Positions 7,731 to 16,202 of a DNA stretch of 64,000 bases are shown one piece after another. Both the position numbers and the translations under genes were made by a program. Each line of letters begins with the position of its first letter. Position 1 is the first letter of the stretch. The DNA lies in contig CAKVOU010000010.1 of assembly GCA_934796165.1 (NCBI GenBank), positions 22,716 through 86,715 of the forward strand, written 5' to 3'. The notes beneath the pieces were generated by a model that was given only the letters and a program-made list of their open reading frames with translations, had not been told where the DNA came from and ran no database searches. The DNA is from an uncultured Eubacteriales bacterium. Its GTDB lineage: Bacteria; Bacillota; Clostridia; Oscillospirales; CAG-272.

Positions 7731-9181
7731 ATATCTTTCTTCTGATTCTGCTTTCCACCGTTCTCGTCAACAACTACGTCCTTGCGCAGACCATCGGCAT
7801 CTGTCCCTTCCTCGGCGTCTCCAAAAAGATCGACCAGGCGCTCGGCATGGGGCTTGCCGTCATCTTCGTCATGGTACTTTCCACGCTTGCGACCTGGCCC
7901 ATCCAGTCCTATCTGCTTGACCCGAACGGACTCGGATATCTCCAGACCGTTGTCTTCATCCTCGTAATCGCCACGCTTGTGCAGTTTGTGGAGATTGTGC
8001 TGAAGAAATTCCTGCCCTCCCTGCACCGTGCGCTCGGCGTTTATCTGCCGCTCATCACGACCAACTGCGCCGTGCTCGGCATCACCATTGATGTCATCTC
8101 CGGCGGCTACAACTTCGCAGAGGCGATGGTCGCGTCGTTCGGTGCGGGCGTCGGATTCCTGCTTGCCATGCTGCTCTTCTCCGGAGTACGCTCCCGGATG
8201 GAAGAGGCAAACCCGCCCCGCGCCTTCCGCGGACTTCCCCTGACGCTGGTCGCCGCGTCCATTGTGTCGCTTGCGTTTCTCGGTTTCGGCGGGATCGCGG
8301 ACGCGTACACGGGCAACTTCTCCCACATCTCGGGCTCCGAAGCATCTCCAAAGAATATTCTGCTTGCCGTCCTCGTCGTGACGGTGCTCGGACTTCTCTG
8401 CGGGATCATTCTCGCGGTCGCCTCGACCAAATTCGACGTCCCCATGGACGAAACCGAGGGAAAAATCCGCGACTGCCTCCCCGGTGCCAACTGCGGCTCC
8501 TGCGGCTTCTCCGGCTGTGACGGATACGCACACGCGCTTGCGACAATTCCCGGCACAAAAACCAATCTCTGTACACCCGGTGCCGATGCGGCAGCCAAAA
8601 GCATTGCAAATCTGCTCGGAGTCAAATTCGAGGACGTGGTCGAGCAGGTCGCTGTTGTCCATTGCAAGGGCACCTGCGACGCGGCGGGCGACAAATACAA
8701 TTATGTCGGTATTCCCTCCTGTGCCGCCGCCGCGGGACTCTACGGAGGACCCGGCATCTGTACCGAGGGCTGTCTCGGCTTCGGCGACTGTGCCGCCGTC
8801 TGCCCCAAAAACGCCATCACCTGCCACGACGGGATCGCCGAGATCAACCCGGCGGACTGCATCGGCTGCGGATTGTGCGTGAAGATCTGTCCCCGCCACA
8901 TCATTTCGCTCTTCCCCGACGTTTCCTACGTCAAGGTGGAGTGCTCCAATCACGAAAAAGGCGTACTGACGCGCAAGGCGTGCCGCAACGGCTGTATCGG
9001 GTGCAGGAAGTGCGAGAGCGCCTGCATTGCGGATGCCATTCACGTAGTCAACAACCTCGCCGTGATCGACTACGACAAGTGTACCAGCTGCGGCGCGTGC
9101 GCGGACGTCTGCCCGATGCACGTCATCGCACACGGGAAGAACGCGGGCGCCGTTGACAGAAGCGCGGAAGTGAGGTTCTGA
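7727..9181 (+). CDS. rnfAB: fused RnfA-RnfB electron transport subunit
   Basis: One uninterrupted frame of 484 residues holds two normally separate subunits. Residues 1-190 are RnfA: six helices, with Cys26 in GICPFLG and Cys114 in TTNCAVLG as the expected cluster ligands. Residues 191-209 form a linker. From 211 the sequence is RnfB: an anchor helix (211-233), the C-x2-C-x4-C-x17-C cluster at 256-282, then ferredoxin-type motifs around 345-360, 378-389, 423-434 and 452-463. RnfB is the entry point for electrons from ferredoxin. The usual rnfB start and ribosome site are missing at the junction (about 8297-8357). The order C-D-G-E-A-B is the canonical one. Confidence 0.93.
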   Translation: MNIFLLILLSTVLVNNYVLAQTIGICPFLGVSKKIDQALGMGLAVIFVMVLSTLATWPIQSYLLDPNGLGYLQTVVFILVIATLVQFVEIVLKKFLPSLHRALGVYLPLITTNCAVLGITIDVISGGYNFAEAMVASFGAGVGFLLAMLLFSGVRSRMEEANPPRAFRGLPLTLVAASIVSLAFLGFGGIADAYTGNFSHISGSEASPKNILLAVLVVTVLGLLCGIILAVASTKFDVPMDETEGKIRDCLPGANCGSCGFSGCDGYAHALATIPGTKTNLCTPGADAAAKSIANLLGVKFEDVVEQVAVVHCKGTCDAAGDKYNYVGIPSCAAAAGLYGGPGICTEGCLGFGDCAAVCPKNAITCHDGIAEINPADCIGCGLCVKICPRHIISLFPDVSYVKVECSNHEKGVLTRKACRNGCIGCRKCESACIADAIHVVNNLAVIDYDKCTSCGACADVCPMHVIAHGKNAGAVDRSAEVRF

Positions 9182-9331
9182 GCTTCGCAGAACGACCGCC
9201 TCCCGGAAAGTCCTTAAGAATACAGCCCCGGTATCACCCGTAATATGCGGTACCCGGGAAATATCCCTCCCGAACATCACCCCAAAATGCAGTACCCTGA
9301 ATCTTTGCCCGGTACTGCGGAAAGGAATCCT

Positions 9332-10258
9332 ATGAGTCAGGTCGTCGGCAGATTTGCCCCCACCCCGTCCGGCAGGATGCACGCCGGAAATCTGCTCACC
9401 GCGATGCTCGCGTGGCTTTCGGCAAGGAAGCAGGGCGGCGAATTCGTTCTCCGCATTGAAGACCTCGACGAGGAACGCTGCCGGTTCGGCGACAACAGCC
9501 GTATTCTCATGGAAGACCTCTCGTGGTTCGGGATCGACTGGGACCGCGGCGGCGACCGGGACAGTTTTCAGTCAAACCGCTTCCCTGTTTACGAAACCTA
9601 TTACAAACGGCTTTGCGATGCGGGGCTGATCTACCCCTGCTATTGCTCCCGCGCCGCGCTCCATGCCGCCACCGCGCCGCACGGAAGCGACGGACAGGTG
9701 CTCTATGACGGGAGGTGCCGGAAGCTCTTTCTTTCGGGGCAAAAGCCGGACACCGACCGCGCCCCCGCGTACCGCGTAATGGTGCCGGACGAGGACATTG
9801 CGTTTTCGGACGGCGTGCAGGGAGACTATCGGGAAAACCTCGCACGTGACTGCACGGATTTTGTGGTCAGGCGCGCGGACGGCGTATATGCCTATCAGCT
9901 TGCCGTCGTTGTGGACGACGGGTTGTCACACGTCAGCGAGGTGGTGCGCGGCAGAGATCTGCTCTCCTCCACCCCGCGGCAGATCTGGTTGTACCGGATG
10001 TTCGGCTTTCCTGTCCCAAAGTTTTATCACATTCCGCTCCTGCTCTCCCCCGACGGGAAACGGCTGTCCAAGCGCGACGGCGACACGGATGCCGGCGCCC
10101 TGCGGGAGCGCTACGGTACGCCGGAAACGCTCATCGGACGGCTTGCTTACGCGGTAAAGCTTATCGACCGTCCCGAGCCGCTGACGCTTCGGGAGCTGCT
10201 TCCGGAATTTGACTGGGGAAAGATCCCGAAAGAGGACGTTTGCCTGCCTGCCGACTAA
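9332..10258 (+). CDS. gluQ: glutamyl-Q tRNA(Asp) synthetase
   Basis: GluQ is a paralogue of glutamyl-tRNA synthetase without the anticodon-binding domain; it attaches glutamate to queuosine at position 34 of tRNA-Asp. The 308-residue product has the right length. It opens with GRFAPTPSGRMHAGN (HAGN is the HIGH-type signature), and has FVLRIEDLDEERC, a Cys-rich zinc-site region starting CYCSRAAL, and a KRLSKRDG loop corresponding to KMSKS. The ATG at 9332 is chosen by AAAGGA and by homology. No promoter or terminator separates it from rnfAB, so it may be the last gene of that transcript. The tgt gene at 54975-56111 makes Q-modified tRNA plausible here. Confidence 0.88.
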   Translation: MSQVVGRFAPTPSGRMHAGNLLTAMLAWLSARKQGGEFVLRIEDLDEERCRFGDNSRILMEDLSWFGIDWDRGGDRDSFQSNRFPVYETYYKRLCDAGLIYPCYCSRAALHAATAPHGSDGQVLYDGRCRKLFLSGQKPDTDRAPAYRVMVPDEDIAFSDGVQGDYRENLARDCTDFVVRRADGVYAYQLAVVVDDGLSHVSEVVRGRDLLSSTPRQIWLYRMFGFPVPKFYHIPLLLSPDGKRLSKRDGDTDAGALRERYGTPETLIGRLAYAVKLIDRPEPLTLRELLPEFDWGKIPKEDVCLPAD

Positions 10259-10338
10259 CCGCAACAAAACGATGCGGAGGCGAGCCAAGCGACGAGATAA
10301 TCTTTGGTGACGCTCACTGCACGACAAAACAAGAAAAA

Positions 10339-10371
10339 GCCACCGGCAATCAAAAAGCCGGTGGCATTTTT
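10339..10371 (+). terminator. intrinsic terminator after gluQ
   Basis: A 9-bp stem (10339-10347 with 10357-10365) is followed by ATTTTT. It probably ends the rnf-gluQ transcript. Confidence 0.85.
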
Positions 10372-10390
10372 ACAGAGGATTCATGCGGGC

Positions 10391-10516
10391 GGCGGATAAA
10401 AGAATCCCGGCGGGCACACAAATCCGGCGAACACACGAATTCCAGCGGACACACAAATCTGGCGGACACACAAATCCGGCGGATAAAAGGATCCGGCGGA
10501 CAAAAGAATCCGGCGG
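10391..10516. repeat. 17-bp minisatellite, seven copies
   Basis: Seven head-to-tail units resembling GGCGGACACACAAATCC run from 10391 to 10511, plus five bases of an eighth. One unit is 18 bp and one junction has an extra base; the others are exactly 17 bp. The period is not a multiple of three and no frame looks coding, so this is probably non-coding slippage-prone DNA between two terminators. Confidence 0.85.
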
Positions 10517-10584
10517 TCCCGGGCGGAAAAAAGCAACGGCTATTTGAGGGTGAAATCCCGGAAACGCAACATTCCCGCAAACAC

Positions 10585-10625
10585 AAAAAATCCCTCTGGA
10601 AGGAAAGATTCCGCAGGGATTTTTT
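10585..10625. terminator. bidirectional terminator downstream of the first pilin-like gene
   Basis: AAAAAATCCCT at 10585-10595 pairs with AGGGATTTTTT at 10615-10625, giving T tracts in both directions. Confidence 0.7.
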
Positions 10626-10813
10626 GCTCCGGGACGTCCGGATTCCACTTCATACGATTGCTTTCGGGCGTACCCGCTTTCGCTTTTTGCGGTTTCTTCC
10701 CGGGATTCTCTCAGACGCAACTTTTTTGCGATTGCTTTTCAAAAAGTGCTTCGAAACCGCTTTTACGGCTCCCCCGATACCGCTTCTCTCAGAGCCGGAG
10801 CAATTACTTCCGG
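10626..10813. other. intergenic stretch without recognised feature
   Basis: Together with 10259-10625 this completes a 555-base gap. Apart from the two terminators and the minisatellite, I see no gene or site in it. Confidence 0.5.
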
Positions 10814-12574
10814 TCAGTTCCCCGACAACACGGTTGCGGGATCAAAGCCCACGAATTCACCGCCCGTGACAAGCACTTTGCCGCCGTTTTCCAACGCCTG
10901 CCTGACATCCAGAACACGGGTCTTGTCCGCATGATTGGTAAAAAATCTGCCGCCGCTGATCGTCAGGCAAACTGATTTTTTGTTCCGCTTGCTGCTCTTG
11001 TTGACGTGCGCCAACACGACTGCTTCCCCGTCGGACGAAAAAGTGCCCGATTCAATGCTCACGTTCCCCCGTCCGGTCAGATAAACGGCACTTCCGGCTC
11101 CGTGTATGACCGCACCGCCACAGATCCTGACAGTTCCGGCACTCACACATATCGCGGCAGGGTGTTCCCCGTCCTCACAGGTGGATATATATTCTCCGCC
11201 GTTCACGGTGACCGAACAGCCTTCCCAACTGCAACAAAGAACAGCTCCCGTTGAATGGATTACCGCATGGTCCAGCTCAATTTCCCAATCATCTCCCACA
11301 GTGACGGCGCCCTCGCCGTCCGAAAAACCAATATCGGATTCAATCGCAACCCCGCTTACCGTGAGCTTTGCCGGGAAGGCAGACTCGCAGGCAATATCCG
11401 CGTTCAGATACATAATCCCGCTACCGGAGATACACAGATTCCCGCATGCTTTGATCTGGTTCAGGTACATCCTTGCGCCATCCTGCAACACAATCGCAAA
11501 ACTGTGCATCTCCTCCTCTGCCATATACCCCATTTCCCAATCCTCTACGAAACCAAGAAAAAAGGTTGCTCGCCCGTCAGTGTCCTCCGAACCGAATGTA
11601 ACGCCCTCTTCCAATACAAGCGTGATATTCTTGCTGTCAACAAAGTACTCTCTATCGGGGGTTGAAACGGACTTCATAAGCGTGACCGTTGCACCGTCCG
11701 GGCAGTTTTGCAGTGCAGCCGCAAGCGTCGGGTACACGGTCTTTCCGACACAGGCAACGGCATCGCTGTAATCGACGGAGCCGTCGTCGGGGGTATGCTG
11801 CCCGTCATCAGACGGATCATCTGAAGGTTCGTCGGAATAGCCGCTTTCTTCGCCCGGATCGGTCACCGTCTCGGAGTCCGTCTCGGGGTCTGTTTCGGAG
11901 TCCGTCCCGTGGTCTGTTTCGGGATCCGTTTCGGGGTCTGTCTCGTGGTCTGTTTCGGAGTCTGTCTCAGGGTCCGTCTCGGGGTCTGTTTCGGAGTCTG
12001 CTTCGGGGGCTGTTTCGGGGTCTGTCTCAGAATCCGTCTCGGGGTCCGTCTCGGGGTCCGTCCCGTGGTCTGTTTCGGGATCCGTTTCGGAGTCTGTCTC
12101 GGGGTCTGTTTGCCTCCGGGGTTCACTTTCGGTTTCCGGGATTGTTTCGGTGGTGTTTGTCGGATTGGATTCGCTCTCGTCGCCGGGGCGGTGCCATTCA
12201 CCCCGGGATGTTTCTACCTCCGACCCAGGATCGGGTTCCGTAAAACTTTCATCGGAGGCGCCCGGGTACACAAAAACGCCGTATTCGCTGTTCCACGCGA
12301 TCCGGCGGTTGTTCATGGCTTCATTGATTTCATCCGTGTTGAAGCCGTTTTTCCGAAGGGCTTCCATGGCATCCCCCACGGTTTCAAACCTGCCGTCCGG
12401 CTTCTCGGTCTTCAGCACGGTGTTCATGTTTCGCACCAGCGAAATATCGTTCGAGGTCTCCGCCTTCCGGATCACGCCGGAAAAAGTGGGAATCAATATC
12501 GCGGCAAAGACAGCAATCACCGCAAACACAATGACCAGTTCCACCACAGTGAATGCCTTTTTTCTGCGTTCCAT
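10814..12574 (-). CDS. type-IV-pilin-like protein with acidic repeat linker and beta-helix-like body
   Basis: The ATG at 12574 is chosen because GAAGGA lies nine bases upstream. The 586-residue protein opens with a class III/type IV prepilin signal: MERRKKA|FTVVELVIV, cleaved before Phe8, with Glu at mature position 5. The residue before the cut is Ala rather than the usual Gly. The hydrophobic helix spans about 8-30. A pilin-like neck follows, then about 110 residues of TDPE/TDSE/TDHG repeats (about 145-255). The C-terminal 300 residues carry repeated NGG-Y, SGG-F and ESG-F turns typical of right-handed beta-helices. It is presumably surface-exposed. No prepilin peptidase or assembly ATPase is nearby. 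It is a distant paralogue of the gene at 12812-14410. Confidence 0.8.
   Translation of the reverse strand: MERRKKAFTVVELVIVFAVIAVFAAILIPTFSGVIRKAETSNDISLVRNMNTVLKTEKPDGRFETVGDAMEALRKNGFNTDEINEAMNNRRIAWNSEYGVFVYPGASDESFTEPDPGSEVETSRGEWHRPGDESESNPTNTTETIPETESEPRRQTDPETDSETDPETDHGTDPETDPETDSETDPETAPEADSETDPETDPETDSETDHETDPETDPETDHGTDSETDPETDSETVTDPGEESGYSDEPSDDPSDDGQHTPDDGSVDYSDAVACVGKTVYPTLAAALQNCPDGATVTLMKSVSTPDREYFVDSKNITLVLEEGVTFGSEDTDGRATFFLGFVEDWEMGYMAEEEMHSFAIVLQDGARMYLNQIKACGNLCISGSGIMYLNADIACESAFPAKLTVSGVAIESDIGFSDGEGAVTVGDDWEIELDHAVIHSTGAVLCCSWEGCSVTVNGGEYISTCEDGEHPAAICVSAGTVRICGGAVIHGAGSAVYLTGRGNVSIESGTFSSDGEAVVLAHVNKSSKRNKKSVCLTISGGRFFTNHADKTRVLDVRQALENGGKVLVTGGEFVGFDPATVLSGN
11865..12115 (-). 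repeat. in-gene repeat encoding the Thr-Asp-Pro-Glu linker
   Basis: Short units of 6-12 bp (variants of GTCTGTCTCGGG on the plus strand) repeat throughout, keeping the frame. They encode an extended, strongly acidic linker that is likely to vary in length between strains. Confidence 0.85.
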
Positions 12575-12644
12575 AGAAGTCATTCCTTCCCTTGCCGGAT
12601 CCGGAACCATTCGCCGGAAGTTACAAATCCGGAAATTTAGTCAC

Positions 12645-12673
12645 ATTATATCGCAGATGCGAAAAATTGTCAA
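12645..12673 (-). promoter_or_regulatory. sigma-A promoter of the first pilin-like gene
   Basis: On the minus strand, perfect TTGACA (12668-12673) and TATAAT (12645-12650) are 17 bp apart. Confidence 0.88.
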
Positions 12674-12721
12674 GTGTTTTGGGGGAATTTGTGTAAATTT
12701 TCCGAAATTTGAGAAAAAATG

Positions 12722-12750
12722 CCCCCGCCGGAGACAAGCTCCGGCGGGGG
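12722..12750 (-). terminator. intrinsic terminator of the second pilin-like gene
   Basis: An 11-bp GC stem (12722-12732 with 12740-12750) is followed on the minus strand by CATTTTTTC. It separates the two pilin-like genes into different transcripts. Confidence 0.88.
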
Positions 12751-12811
12751 GAATCCACTGCACTTACCGTGCAGTCGAAAAATGATTTAATCAGCGATTA
12801 CCGGTTCGGGC

Positions 12812-14410
12812 TTATTTGGAAACGACATACCAAGTGTCGGAGCCGTCCTTTTCTTCGGTTGTGGAGCAGCCCGTACCAAGAACGATTTTGCCGGTCTTGG
12901 CATTAACGGGATCGACTACGGTAACACCGGGATTGTAGTTCTTGAATCTGCCGCCGTTGACGGTGATTGTGCAGCCACCGGTTGCATTATCCTGATGGTT
13001 CAGAACAAAATAAGTACCATTACTCGACGAAGCGGTTTCAAAAGTACCGCCGTTGATAGTTACGGTCGCTTTGTTATCGCTGTTCATACTGGTCATTACG
13101 AAAATGCAGGAAGTGCCCTCCGACATACCGTAAAAATGTCCGCCGTTGATGATCAGTTTGCCATAGTTACCGGCGCGCACCGCACTTGTGACCTTATTGG
13201 TATAGGTTTTATCAGAACCAATCACTGCGCCGGTCTTGGCCTCACTGCTGTCGTTGATAGTCAATTTTCCATTCTTACCGCCGATATACAGAACCGAACC
13301 GTTGTTCGGCTTCACGCCATCTGCATACTCCAGTTTCAGCGTGTGACCGTTCAAATCGAAGACAACCGTTTTACCGGAAAGATAAATCTCATCCGTGACA
13401 ACAATGTCTGCAACGAGCTTGAAATAGCCACCCTTCGTCTTTTCCATATTCAGAGCCTGTTCGCAAGTTTCGATCAGGAAAGGATCAGCTTCGGTACCGA
13501 AACCAGCGGTAAAATACTTCTTGCCTGCAACCAGAATCGTAGCATTCACATCTTCAGGTTTACCCTTGATCGTTGTTCCGCTGACCTCGGTCGCAGGGGG
13601 GGCGTAAACCCCAATATTGGAATTTTCAGGAACTTTAATCTTGACTTTATCGTTCTTTGCGATAACAGCAGTAACGATCGCGGAATCCTCCACAACCACA
13701 CGACCTGCGGTAATTTCAATTACAATTGCCTGTCCGAACTCATGATAAGATTCATTCTTGACCGCGGAGATGGTAACCTTATCTGCTACACCATAGTGCT
13801 TGACGGTAGCATTTTTCGCGTTCACCGTCAACGTTCCACCCTTGGTATTAAACACAACATCGTGATCAGAGTCACTCTTGTAGCTCACCGAAGTAATATT
13901 CTTAGCCGTACCGACATCCAGACCGACGCCATCCGGAACGGTCACATTTTTCTTTCCTTTGTAATTATCCAAATACGTCGAATAGTTTTTGTTCGGCTCG
14001 CTCGCGATAACCCAGCACTGATACTTTTCGGGCTTCTCCGGATTTTTGCTTTCCGGAGCGTAAATCAGTTCTTCACTGCCGTCCGTATTCTTCTTGAGGT
14101 AAACGAAACAGTCGTTCACGCTGTCCCAGAGGATCTCATTGCCGGTCTTGGAGGCGTTGATTTTTCCGACATCATAGCCATTTTTCTCAACAGCCGCCAG
14201 TGCTTCGGACATATTCACGTGCTTTTCGTTCGGCTTATCCATTTTCAGGGCGGTGTTCAGATTGCGGATGAGCGTGGTGTCAGCGGACATCTTCGCGCTG
14301 TTGACAATTCCGATAAAGGTCGGGATCAGCACTGCCGCAAGAATGGCAACAATGGCAATCACGATCACAAGCTCTACCACGGTAAAGCCGTGCTTTTTGC
14401 GATTCAACAT
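12812..14410 (-). CDS. type-IV-pilin-like protein with beta-helix-like body
   Basis: The 532-residue protein starts with a canonical prepilin leader, MLNRKKHG|FTVVELVIVIAI, cut after Gly8 with Glu at mature position 5. The pilin N-terminal half resembles that of the gene at 10814-12574, including a SADTTLIRNLNTALKMDKP segment matching SNDISLVRNMNTVLKTEKP there. A Ser/Thr/Val-rich middle follows. The C-terminal part (about 350-530) has repeating INGGHF, INGGTF and VNGGRF turns typical of a parallel beta-helix. There is no acidic repeat linker here. AAGGAG lies upstream with rather wide spacing. No pilus machinery is encoded nearby. The function is unknown; adhesion or polysaccharide binding at the cell surface is an inference. 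Confidence 0.8.
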   Translation of the reverse strand: MLNRKKHGFTVVELVIVIAIVAILAAVLIPTFIGIVNSAKMSADTTLIRNLNTALKMDKPNEKHVNMSEALAAVEKNGYDVGKINASKTGNEILWDSVNDCFVYLKKNTDGSEELIYAPESKNPEKPEKYQCWVIASEPNKNYSTYLDNYKGKKNVTVPDGVGLDVGTAKNITSVSYKSDSDHDVVFNTKGGTLTVNAKNATVKHYGVADKVTISAVKNESYHEFGQAIVIEITAGRVVVEDSAIVTAVIAKNDKVKIKVPENSNIGVYAPPATEVSGTTIKGKPEDVNATILVAGKKYFTAGFGTEADPFLIETCEQALNMEKTKGGYFKLVADIVVTDEIYLSGKTVVFDLNGHTLKLEYADGVKPNNGSVLYIGGKNGKLTINDSSEAKTGAVIGSDKTYTNKVTSAVRAGNYGKLIINGGHFYGMSEGTSCIFVMTSMNSDNKATVTINGGTFETASSSNGTYFVLNHQDNATGGCTITVNGGRFKNYNPGVTVVDPVNAKTGKIVLGTGCSTTEEKDGSDTWYVVSK

Positions 14411-14626
14411 AGGATAAAAAATCTCCTTATTTCTGTGTTTTTTGAATATAACTTTGACCTTTGCTTGCGCGTTCCGCTTTCCGTCTGTTCCCTGTCGGGA
14501 GTATCGCGGAAAATCCGGGCGCACAAAAAACGCATACCGCCAAAACCCGGTCATCGGTCATGACCGCGGCAAAACAAGACACTCCGTCATTTCCCGGAAT
14601 GCCCTCTGGCGTTGATGCGCTTCGGA

Positions 14627-15100
14627 TCAACAGTTATATCTGCAGAACACATAGCGGAACGGAACGGCATATTCTGCCGCACTGTCCGCAGGAAAGCAGA
14701 TTTTTTGCTTGATTTTCCGCCGGAAGGATAACGGCTCGCGGCGGGTCAGTTCCCGGACGGCTCCGACGACCTTGATCGCCAGGAATACCGCGGAAAACGT
14801 CAAAAACAGTGAGATAACGAGCGTTGCCACATAAGAAATGGTAACGTAGGAGTTCAGCACGCCAAGCGGCTCACAGATGAACTCCGCAAAGTACGCCGCG
14901 GTCGCGCTGTCCGCAAACAGCTCCACGAGCCGCACCATCAGGTTGCAGCCTGCGGCAACAGGAAGATACAGGGACAGAATGGTACCCGCAATGGCATAAA
15001 CCGTAGCGGCAAGCGTCATGCCGGACTTCTTTAAAAAGCGGAATGTAAAAATTCCGGCGACGAGATATAACAAACCGAGAACCGTTACATTGAGATCCAT
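14627..15100 (-). CDS. small multi-pass membrane protein, unknown
   Basis: The 157-residue protein has about four hydrophobic segments (3-22, 28-50, 60-80 and 88-112) and a basic, partly Cys-containing C-terminus. No family was recognised. The start is supported by AAAGGAGG and a consensus promoter. The gene upstream runs the same way but has its own terminator, so this is probably a single-gene transcript. It lies just upstream of the pilin-like genes in the same direction; a functional link is not shown. Confidence 0.65.
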   Translation of the reverse strand: MDLNVTVLGLLYLVAGIFTFRFLKKSGMTLAATVYAIAGTILSLYLPVAAGCNLMVRLVELFADSATAAYFAEFICEPLGVLNSYVTISYVATLVISLFLTFSAVFLAIKVVGAVRELTRREPLSFRRKIKQKICFPADSAAEYAVPFRYVFCRYNC

Positions 15101-15149
15101 GCGAGTCCCTCCTTTCCCTATATTTTGATGTGCACCTTACATTTATGAA

Positions 15150-15178
15150 ATTATAGCACACTTTTTTCGACTTGTCAA
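15150..15178 (-). promoter_or_regulatory. sigma-A promoter of the small membrane protein gene
   Basis: Perfect TTGACA (15173-15178) and TATAAT (15150-15155) on the minus strand have a 17-bp spacer. Confidence 0.88.
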
Positions 15179-15372
15179 GCAGTCGGTTCTGATCAGTATT
15201 TTTGTTTTCCCCGGGAGGTCGGTGCCGCGTCTATGCTCCGGCGTTGCCCTGCACACCCCGCCGGGCACTGCGGGAAAGCACCGCACGAACGACTGTTTCA
15301 CAAGAACCGCCCGATCGGCGCCTGATTCCGCAAGAGCAACGCGCGGGCAGGTGTCGGCAAACAAAACGCAAC

Positions 15373-15398
15373 AAAGCCCGGCATTTTTGCCGGGCTTT
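15373..15398 (-). terminator. intrinsic terminator after the SGNH hydrolase gene
   Basis: A 10-bp stem (15373-15382 with 15389-15398) lies 27 bases after the SGNH gene stop. The T tract on the minus side is weak. Confidence 0.65.
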
Positions 15399-15424
15399 GC
15401 TGTTATAAATCCGATCACAACGCA

Positions 15425-16081
15425 TCAAAGATTTTCGAGGAACGCGCCGATGCGTGCGGCAAGAATTTCGTGTCCCCTGTCGTTGGGGTGCAATCCGTCG
15501 GGAACAAAATTTTCTTTGATCGCGGGAACTGCGGGCTGCAGACCGCTGACCGACCACAGGTCAAGCACGGGAAGCGAATAGTGTTCCGCAACCTCGCGGA
15601 TCGCCCGCACATAAGCAATCAGCGGCTCGCTCAGCTGCGCCTTGCTTCCGTCGCCGTGGAAGCCCTCTTCGCCAAGTCGGTGGAGAGGCGTCATAATCAC
15701 GATCGGCTTTCCGGGATATTTGGTGATCAGCTTTTCCATCATCAGGCGGCAGGCGCCGTAGAACGTGGTGTTTTCGCGGTCGCAGAAGCTGCCGAGGGAA
15801 ACGTCGCCGTGACCGAAGTCGTTGGTCCCGCCGAATACCACGACCAGATCTGCATCGGGATCCAGATCGTCCACGCGGGAGCAAAAGTCAAGGTTCCAGC
15901 CGGGCGTGCGGTCGGTTCCCTGACGGGCAATGCGGGTGCCGCCGATGCCGTAACCGCGCGCTTCTGCCATGTGATAGGTCTTTTTCAGGCGATTCCAGAA
16001 CACGTTTTCCATGTCCGCAACGCCGCAACCCTCCGTGATGCTGTCACCAAGGAAATTTGCCTTGATATTTTCCAGTTTCAT
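15425..16081 (-). CDS. SGNH/GDSL-family hydrolase
   Basis: The 218-residue protein has the blocks of SGNH esterases: GDS at 12-14 with nucleophile Ser14, Gly in GYGIGGTR, GGTNDF with Asn87, and DGLHPN with Asp195 and His198. There is no signal peptide, so it acts in the cytoplasm unless exported another way. The substrate cannot be told; acetylated sugars or lysophospholipids are typical of the family. The ATG at 16081 is chosen over one eight codons upstream because GGGGA precedes it at usable distance. Confidence 0.88.
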   Translation of the reverse strand: MKLENIKANFLGDSITEGCGVADMENVFWNRLKKTYHMAEARGYGIGGTRIARQGTDRTPGWNLDFCSRVDDLDPDADLVVVFGGTNDFGHGDVSLGSFCDRENTTFYGACRLMMEKLITKYPGKPIVIMTPLHRLGEEGFHGDGSKAQLSEPLIAYVRAIREVAEHYSLPVLDLWSVSGLQPAVPAIKENFVPDGLHPNDRGHEILAARIGAFLENL

Positions 16082-16137
16082 AAGTAACTGTCCCCTTTTT
16101 ATCATTGCAGATAGGCGGCTTTGAGACCGCCGTCCTC

Positions 16138-16166
16138 ATTTTATCACACTTTCCTTGGTTTGTCAC
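16138..16166 (-). promoter_or_regulatory. promoter of the SGNH hydrolase gene
   Basis: GTGACA (16161-16166) and TAAAAT (16138-16143) on the minus strand are 17 bp apart. A small hairpin (GGCGGT with GCCGCC) lies in the leader. Confidence 0.65.
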
Positions 16167-16202
16167 GTTTTTTACAAAACTTTCGGTAAAAAATACCGCA
16201 CG

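Noticed and set aside
7340..9382. A 680-codon open frame on the minus strand opposite rnfE and rnfAB
   Set aside because: The plus strand clearly encodes Rnf subunits; the antisense frame is Arg/Gly/His-rich noise caused by GC-rich third positions.
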